From contig OZ018409.1 in NCBI GenBank assembly GCA_963969595.1, positions 46,203,282 through 46,267,281 of the forward strand: a stretch of 64,000 nt of DNA. The letters run 5' to 3'. Source of the DNA: Neckera pumila (lineage: Eukaryota; Streptophyta; Bryopsida; Hypnales; Neckeraceae). Positions 57,330 to 64,000 of this stretch are shown piece after piece. The notes under the pieces were generated by a model. The model had not been told where the DNA came from, searched no databases, and saw only the letters and a program-made list of their open reading frames with translations. Position numbers and translations under genes: made by a program. Within the stretch, counting starts at the first letter, position 1; each line of letters opens with the position of its first letter.

Positions 57330-59850
57330 TTACAAAGGGGTGGGCACAACATTGCTTAGTTGTTGCATGAGAACGTGGTAGTCATGGGTCTTCATGTACT
57401 GTAGTTTTCCATCCTTCAGACGTTTGTGAATGGCACCTACATAGTTTGTTGGCGTCCAGATGCTGCATACGATGTTGACAAACTCGTTTTGTTCCTGTGT
57501 TGTCATGATATACGGTGCATGTAGCATGTAGCATGTAGTAATCATCTTGTTGTCGTCGTGGGTCTTGGAGCCAGATCTCTAACCAAATTCCAAGCTGTTG
57601 TGCATCAATGCGACTTCCAGGACTGTTGTTCCAAGCCAGCAGCGTCTTGATGAAATTCTCGCACAGACTCTTCTCACAGTGCATGACATCTAGAATGTGT
57701 CAAATCAGTATATACTACAGCACAATATGGCCCTACTATGAAAAAAGAAAATGCAATGGATGAATGGTAGTGTTCATGCAAGTTAGACGTGGAGACGGAC
57801 ATTTTGTTGCTACGTCCTCTTCTGTTACAAACAAGTGCCATCATAGATGACGTCTTTTCAAACTTCTCTTGTCATGGTTAACATCAGCATAGACAGAGGC
57901 GTGTTTCCTCACCTGCCAATAGGGTAGTTCAAACAAAACACAAAGCCTTTTCACTCCTGTCCAGTGCACTAGGTCATCCTTAGCGTCTTCCTTCCCACCA
58001 AGATCCAAATAAGCCTGTCGCCATGCTGCATAGCAGATAATGTCTTGCCCTGTCATCTTTGTTGGTCTAAAGCAAAGCTCCGTTTTGCCATTGAAGTGGC
58101 GATTTCTGCGATATGGATGGTGGCGGTTCAAGTACCTTTGCATTCCACCATATACAATTTTGGAACCTCTGGTGCTTCTATCAGCTAAGACATCGCCAGT
58201 TCTAGCCATTCTCGCGTCCGTATCGGGTCCACACTCTGGACACCCTTTGTATCCCTTGTAACATAGACCAGATATGAGTCCGTATGCTGGAAAATCTGAT
58301 ATGGTCCACATCAACAAGCCGCGCATCATGAAACGTCGAGATCCTCTGGGCTTCAAGAAATCTTGGGCACCAACACCAGACCACAAGCTGTGCAACTCCT
58401 TCATCAAGGGCCGCAAGAACACATTTATGTTCTTTGAAGTCGGTGAATGTTTACCGGAAATGAGGATGCACAATGAGATGAAAAACTTTTTGGTGACAAA
58501 CCATGGCTCGAAGTTGTAAATCAAATGGCCACGGGCCAAGTTGACCAGTTCGTGTTGTTCAATTTGAATGGATTGACACCGTCCAGTGCCATTGCTAGAC
58601 GTAGGTTCCTCTTCTCAGCACCGAAGTTGTCAAACATAGCATCACAATCAACGTGCTTCCATGCTGGGCTGTCCACCACTAACCGCATTACCTTGTCCTC
58701 ACTGACATGCTTCGTCCAACTAGTGAGCATTTCCGCACTTTTTGGAGACCGAAACATGCGCCTCAACCTTGTTATCAGTGGGAAATGACGAATTACCTTT
58801 GCGGGTACGAAATTGCTGCCCTCCATCCAACGTGACTTCGAACACTTTGGACAACTAGTCAACTCTGCATATTCATCTTCAAATAGCGCACATTCACTAA
58901 GACACGTATAAATGTTCTTGTAGTCCAACCCCAACCTCTCGATCAGCTTTTGTGCCTTGTAGTGATTGGGTGGCAATTTATTCTCTTTTGAAAGCATGTC
59001 TAACAATAAGTAACAAAACAACTCATCTGTGAACTTGTTGCTCACACGGAATACTACACACATGTTCATGATGACAATGGTAGCCAACAAGATACTAGAC
59101 GATGCGCCATTGAACAAGGGTGTGGTTGCATAGTCATATAGCTGCTCCATGTCACGCACTGTGCTACCTTTGTCATTGTTGTATTCATCACTTAAAACAC
59201 CATCGGATGCCATGGTGTCCGCGTTCAAAAGCTTCCAGGACTTGCCGTTGCAAGTCATAATGTGCATCCAGAGGAGGCTCAACATTTTTTGCCGCATTTC
59301 CTAAATCTGCACTTGGGAAGTCATGAGCGCCAACGTTGGCATCGACAGGCACCGCGTCCTCACTTGCACTGACGTTGGCATTGACAGACACCGTGTCCTC
59401 AAGAATGTCAACACCGGCATCAATGACATCATCATCAAATGCTATGTCCTGAATCCAAATGCCATTAGGGGAGTATCCATCAGGTGGATCTCCCTCAATC
59501 ATGGACTTCGTGAGGAAAGCATCTCGTCCCACCTCTGCATGATACTGCTGAATAACATCAATGCGTTTCCGTCATCCTCTACAACAATTTTGACATGGAC
59601 ATCAGAACTTTTGGAGATCCAACTCTGTTGCCATCCGTAGCTCGGTTTGCAAAATGAAGTCACCTAGAGGAATGTGGCGCAAGACACGTCCATCCATAGG
59701 AATACGGATCCGGGCCCCCTCATGGCACCCACTGCGTACCATGCTTGTCTCCAATGCATTTTCCTGAGCATGAAATTGGGCAAAGCGATTCTTGTGATGC
59801 CAAAAAACAATCGCGGATGTCAAGCTAATGACCATAGCATCAACCACTTC
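57330..59850 (-). pseudogene. CACTA (TNP2-type) transposase gene, N-terminal half: Transposase_21 region
   Basis: Minus-strand reading gives the TNP2 order: a variable acidic N-terminus (59,850-59,200), then EQLYDYATTPLFNGA, YKNIYTCLSECALFEDEY, CPKCSKSRWMEG, VIRHFPLITRLRRMFRS, RLAMALDGVNPF, WFVTKKFFISLCILISGK, LLMWTISDFPAYGLISG and KGCPECGPDT. After an intron (acceptor at about 57,690) come DVMHCEKSLCENFIKTLLAW and, in another frame, KLQYMKTHDYHVLMQQ. Frame changes near 59,200, 58,535 and 57,560 make it a pseudogene. The catalytic domain of this family moves CACTA elements. The sequence stops exactly where the DUF4218 part should follow; that part is at 25.1-26.8 kb on the plus strand. Confidence 0.88.
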
Positions 59851-60587
59851 AATGGCCCGGCTTTCGGAGACAATATTGTCTGTAAAGTAACGTCAAGCAA
59901 GAAATTGCACAAAAATCCTGCAATGTCATAGCAGAGCGTTAGAGTGTCGCCTCAAAAGGCTATTTGTAGCGAACCTTGTCCAGGGTGATGTCAAAGCATA
60001 GAAGAAGGTGATGTCCAAGCATAAAAGAGGGTTTCAAAGAGAATGAAAGACCAAGTCTCTAAGAGAAATCAAAGATTGAAGACACACAAAACACTAAAAT
60101 TATCTCCAATCAACTGGACAATCCAAAAAATTGCACAATAAAAAGAAGAAAATAAAAGAGACCAGGGAAGCCATCTTATATACAAGCATACAAAACACAA
60201 ACCATTTGAAGAAACCAAATTGAAGACAAGGAATTTATTTTCCTCACCAAAGCAATCCCAATAAGGAGGTGGCCTTGAATCACTGCAATTGTAACCCTGT
60301 ATTATTTTAGGAACTGAAGAGTAAGGGATTCCATATTAATGCTTCATAGAAGAGCTTCATGTGTCAAAAACTATTCATGGCACTATTGCTTTCATTTTTG
60401 CTACCAGATAGTACGTCTCATGAATTATATACAAAGGCTTCTTTGGCTGTAGTGCATGTTCTGTAAACGAACAGGCGTTGCGAGCTGACACAATGACTTC
60501 TACAGTGACATACTATTCTGTCATCCATGACACTGACAGGGACTGAAGTATGTTTGTGGTGACATCCACTATGCAAAGGGACTCCTA
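59851..60587. other. 5' flank of the transposase half, no gene
   Basis: No coding signal. Repeated GTGATGTCmAAGCATA units at about 59,978-60,025 may be subterminal repeats of the element. A TGTAGTG at about 60,449 could be a decayed terminus, but it lacks a partner. Confidence 0.35.
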
Positions 60588-61848
60588 AAACTCTAACTAA
60601 GTGGCTTCATGTTTTTGAAAATATAATTCCACACTTGGCTTCATGCTCTTTCCAAATTTTTCTTTTTTTTTAACTTAGATTGGAAATGAAGAAATAGATG
60701 TCACTTTGAGTAATTGATAGTATTCTTCCACGCTTGGCTTCATGCTCTTCCCACTTTTTTTTGGCTTAGAATGTAGTTGACGAAGTGTAATTTGCTTTCA
60801 TTAATTTTACCCATATATGGGTGTTTGTTTGGCTTAGAATGTAGTTGCCCCCATTTTTTAGACGATTGGAGTTGAAAAAAAGAAGTTTAGGTGACTATAA
60901 TTAGAAATTCAAGAACTTTTACTGTAAACCTACTACATTTTCTTCCCCATTTTTTGGTGCCTTAGAGTACAAAAGAAGAAGCTTATGTCATTTTAATTAA
61001 AAAAATAAAAAAGTTCTTCCAAAAACCAACTAGGTATTTTTGCACAGTTTTCTGGGGATTAGGCTGAAAAAGAAGAATCCAAGATCACTTTTAATAAAAA
61101 ATTAAAGAAGTTCTTCCTACGCTTCTCTTTGAAATCAAGTGCATGGCTTTGCATGTTTGATGATATTGTTGGAGCATTTTATGCTCATCAATTGCTAATG
61201 TTAGCAATGCAAACTTCATTTACTGATTTCTGTTTGCAAATTGACCATATCATTAAGCTACAATCATCAATAGTGTGAACATTACAAATTTGGTTTTTGA
61301 TCAATAAGAGTACTTTGGCAATTAGGCTAAGGTTTTCTTTACTTTCAATTGCATTGACGCAATTTGTGTCAATCATTTTTCAAACCGTTTGTGACGATAA
61401 CAAAAAACTTGAAATTTGAAGACGTTGGTACTAATTTCCTCTCCTTCTTGAGAACCCTTAATTGTAGAATAAAATGAAATTGGGCTTGGAATAGTTCAAG
61501 CATAAAATCCAATAACTTCCAGTTACATTTTTGGTTAAAATTCCTTAATCCCTCACAAATTCTGAAGCACGGGTATTCTAGACAAATAGAAGGAGTATCA
61601 TTCTATAGTAGGCAATGATGTCATGGAAGACATCAGCGTGCCAATTGACTACCTCGCACAAGAGTCTACTTTAATATATAAAAAAAAAGGGAAGAGCATG
61701 AAGCCAAGCGTGGAAAAATACTATCAATTATTCAAAGTGACATCTATTTCTTCATTTCCAATCTAAGTTAAAAAAAAAAAATGGGAAGAGCACAAATCCA
61801 AGTGTAGAATTTCACTTTCAAAAACATGAAGCCACCTAGCTAGAGTTC
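60588..61848. repeat. Foldback structure: ~170-bp inverted repeat arms around 0.9 kb
   Basis: The left arm (60,588-60,762) and right arm (61,680-61,848) are reverse complements along their length: GGCTTCATGTTTTTGAAA, AACTTAGATTGGAAATGAAG, AATAGATGTCACTTTGA and CACGCTTGGCTTCATGCTCT all recur inverted. The spacer is AT-rich and non-coding, with further GGCTTAGAATGTAGTTG duplications at about 60,765 and 60,833. No target duplication was identified. Confidence 0.8.
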
Positions 61849-62210
61849 TAGAATTCCACTCTAAGTTAAAACAAACAAAATGGGAAGAGCACAAAGCCAA
61901 GTGTGGAATTACATTTTTAAAAACATGAAGCCACCCAGCTAGAGTTCTAGAATTCCACTCTAAGTTAAAACCAAAAAAATGGGAAGAACATAAAGCCAAG
62001 TGTGGAATTAAAATTTCAAAAACATGAAGCCACCTAGCTAGAGTTCTAGAATTCCATTCTAAGTTAAAAAAAAAAAATGGGAAGAGCTTAAAGCCAAGTG
62101 TAGAATTACAATTTCAAAAACATGAAGCCACCTAGCTAGAGTTCTAGAATTCCACTCTAAGTTAAAACAAAAAAAATGGGAAGAGCATGAAGCCAAGTGT
62201 GGAATTAACA
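61760..62210. repeat. 98-99-bp tandem array extending the foldback's right arm
   Basis: GAATTCCACT landmarks at 61,851, 61,950, 62,049 and 62,147 show four full copies and partial ends. Each unit contains GGGAAGAGCAyAAAGCCAAG, AACATGAAGCCACC and AGCTAGAGTTCTAGAATTCC; the last word includes the near-palindrome CTAGAATTCTAG in variant form. The unit is part of the inverted-repeat arm, so only one arm of the foldback has been amplified. Confidence 0.9.
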
Positions 62211-63214
62211 TTAAAAAGAATTGGTTGTCAAGCTCATACAAAACATATTAAATAGAGTGTGAGACTTCTTTCTTTGGCTCATTTTTTTGGAACAAAAATG
62301 AAGCCTCCATGACTAAAGGGGATGTATAAATTGCTTTCTAAAGTACTACAAAAGATAAATTAACAAAGAAAACATTTGGCCGAGGAAATGAATTTAAACT
62401 CTAAGGAAGTGGAATTGAGATTCTCTATAAAATTTTTTCCATTTCCACGAGTCCTACTCTTGACACCCGTACTATGCATATTTTTTCGCAAACTTAAATA
62501 GCGTGAATTCATATAATACCATTCAAATGTCATTAACAATTTCATGCCACACTAACACCAATTCAACGAGGGCTGTAATTTTTGCTAGCCAAAGCATGTG
62601 CAAAAATCATTGGTGGTATGTAATAATTGTGTATTAGCACTGAGGGGGAGGAAGACTACTGTTATGAAGCACAACATGTGGACGTCCAAATCCACATGCA
62701 TTCATGCATGTCGGTCCTATAGAGTTCTGGTCTCGGTAATCTAATGTTGGAAGAATTAGCCTTCGAGGTCTTCCACTGAAGAGTAATTCCAGAGTACGTT
62801 TGCGACATGTTCTAGGACAGAGAATATGTATTTGCACGCGTCCTCTTGGACATGAACACGTTCTTATAAGCATTAATACATCATTTCTAATGTCTTTTCA
62901 TACATCTACATGTTTGACGGGTCCAAAACAATTAAAGTTAATAATTGACCTGTTTGAGAGCCTCGCACTATGCACACTGTCAGCAAAAACAAGTTGAAAC
63001 CCTAAGTCGTCTTTTAGCGCGCTCCACACAGGACCTTTCCATGTCCGCCAGTTGCGACCATTTCTTAGCAAGCAATATGCCAATTCTTTTAGTTGCACAG
63101 CATCAAGACGGGATTTGTGGAAAAGCTTTACCGTAGGAAGCGACGCTTAACCTGGGGATCAACAATGCAGTTGTCAGTATTTTTCAGAATTTCGTGGAGG
63201 GAGTTGTAGCTGCC
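62211..63214. other. No convincing gene; possible degraded minus-strand exons
   Basis: 62,211-62,630 is AT-rich. Minus-strand frames at 62,873-62,634 and 63,098-62,898 have mixed, Arg/Pro/Trp-containing composition (LLRNGRNWRTWKGPVW) and balanced base content, so there may be old coding DNA here, but no motif is recognised. Confidence 0.3.
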
Positions 63215-63550
63215 TCACGCTCGTCGGAGATGGAGGATGATCACGGAGGTTCTGAGGAGGAGGAGAGAAACATTTGGAGAAGCACTCGTCTGCACAAGGG
63301 CAACGAAGTGGTCAGCGACATCACCGCGATTCTGCACAAGGAATGCACGAAATCCAAAGTAAGCAATTCTTAGACACCTGACCTTCTCTGTCACCACTTT
63401 TTTGTCGCGTGCCTCCACCATAGCTTGGTCGATAGCTAGGTCAAGGGAAGTCGGTAGACCAGATCCGTGCCCACGAACCCCCCGCACGACGTACGCGCTT
63501 GACCACCGTCTTTGTGGTCGCCGCCCAGCGCTATCCTCATATTGCGCCAA
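63215..63550 (-). CDS. Unidentified minus-strand frame
   Basis: An ATG at 63,550 opens 111 codons (MAQYEDSAGRRPQRRWSSAY). A central basic segment RDKKVVTEKVRCLRIAYFGF is followed by a hydrophobic stretch. GC content is higher than in the surrounding DNA. It may be a partial exon: a donor-like GTAAGC at plus strand 63,360 is on the wrong strand for it, and its C-terminal part loses protein character. Weak call. Confidence 0.25.
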   Translation of the reverse strand: MAQYEDSAGRRPQRRWSSAYVVRGVRGHGSGLPTSLDLAIDQAMVEARDKKVVTEKVRCLRIAYFGFRAFLVQNRGDVADHFVALVQTSASPNVSLLLLRTSVIILHLRRA

Positions 63551-63555
63551 ATTGC

Positions 63556-64000
63556 CACTGTGGGAGCACGCAATGTCATTATTTAGAAATCCGGATTAGT
63601 TTAGGATTAATTCCGTAAATATTTTCGAAATTTTGGAGTAGTGGAACCGTGAACCAGAACTTTTAGTAGAAACTAGGTAGCCGGAAAGTTCCGGCTCACA
63701 AAAACTTGTAGAAGGAGTAAGAGACGGACTTTTACTGGATCCGGAAACCGGAAAGAGATCCGGATTCCGGCAAACCTACGAACTAGGGGTCCGGCCTACG
63801 GAAACTAGGGATCCGTTTGAAAAAGGCGGCGCATTAAATGACCGAACCAACGGGTGTCGGTCACTGGCCGGGTACTTAAGCGGATTATCTTCTCATTCTT
63901 CTCCCTCTTTCTTCCGCTCGAGGAGGTGTGTGTTTGCAGGTTTGGAGCCCGTTTTCTCTTAGAAGAGTGAAAGAGTGGTGAGTTAGGCCGGATAGGGAGA
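63556..64000 (+). mobile_element. Possible start of another LTR element (cut by the window end)
   Basis: From TGTGGGAGCACG at about 63,556 the sequence takes on the CCGGAA/GGATCCGG-rich composition of the gypsy LTRs. It has a GTACTTAAGCGG segment where the LTR TATA region would be and then GTTTGCAGGTTT, like GGGTTGCAGGTTTT in the LTR leader. It is not the same sequence as the two full LTRs, so it would be a related family member. Confidence 0.3.

Noticed and set aside
58040..58788. Plus-strand ORFs over the transposase N-half
   Set aside because: They are antisense to recognisable Transposase_21 motifs.
60440..60560. Possible CACTA terminus (TGTAGTG at about 60,449; CACTATGC at about 60,569)
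   Set aside because: Neither has a matching partner end or target duplication, and five-base matches are expected by chance.
61763..62241. Minus-strand repetitive ORFs (CSSHFFCFNLEWNSRTLA type)
   Set aside because: They arise from the 98-bp tandem array, whose units happen to stay open; no independent coding support.
1..64000. CRISPR arrays, rRNA, tRNA genes, bacterial operons
   Set aside because: None of the regular spacer-repeat patterns, tRNA A/B boxes with acceptor stems, or rRNA cores was recognised on reading. Short tRNA genes could be missed without a covariance-model search.

Overview
The window looks like nuclear DNA from a streptophyte plant. The evidence is spliced genes with GT-AG introns, a plastid-type ribosome recycling factor, Ty3/gypsy, Ty1/copia, LINE and CACTA elements of plant type, and very AT-rich intergenic DNA. 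Introns of roughly 100-640 bp and the divergence of the one clear host gene suggest a non-flowering lineage such as a bryophyte, but this is inference; I cannot name the species. No bacterial operons, CRISPR arrays, rRNA or tRNA genes were seen.

Layout: 1-0.9 kb, the 3' end of an unrecognised gene, followed by a 66-bp minisatellite. 1.4-5.2 kb, AT-rich DNA. 5.2-9.2 kb (minus), a decayed multi-exon coiled-coil/RING-like gene with a minisatellite in an intron. 9.8-25.0 kb (minus), a Ty3/gypsy-like element: 3.3-kb LTR, PBS, and a gag split by a 9.9-kb CACTA-type transposon (10,836-20,773, 3-bp TSD) that carries spliced host-like exons and smaller TTAA-bounded elements. 25.0-26.8 kb (plus), the C-terminal half of a CACTA transposase gene. 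28.7-30.8 kb, a LINE 3' end interrupted by a 1.2-kb CACTA element. 34.4-41.2 kb, the only apparently intact host gene: ribosome recycling factor exons followed, in the same open frame, by exons of a plastid TPR-like membrane protein. 41.2-50 kb, AT-rich repeats. 52.0-55.3 kb, a second copy of the gypsy LTR in the opposite orientation. 55.3-57.0 kb, a rearranged copia element. 57.3-59.9 kb (minus), the N-terminal half of a CACTA transposase gene. 60.6-62.2 kb, a foldback structure with a 98-bp tandem array. 63.6 kb to the end, possibly the start of another LTR.

The pieces fit a history. A CACTA transposase gene took a copia insertion (TSD ATGAC) in an intron. A gypsy LTR element then landed at the copia end (TSD TGACT). 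An inversion, probably by recombination between inverted LTRs, flipped about 27 kb that includes the ribosome recycling factor gene and left the two transposase halves 30 kb apart on opposite strands. The duplicated target bases now sit at 25,003-25,008, 55,340-55,344 and 56,959-56,963.

The strongest candidates for something new are the RRF-TPR fusion, the two-ORF coding region inside the long gypsy LTR, the TTAA-bounded AT-rich repeat family, and the LTR-mediated inversion with its readable target-site footprints.
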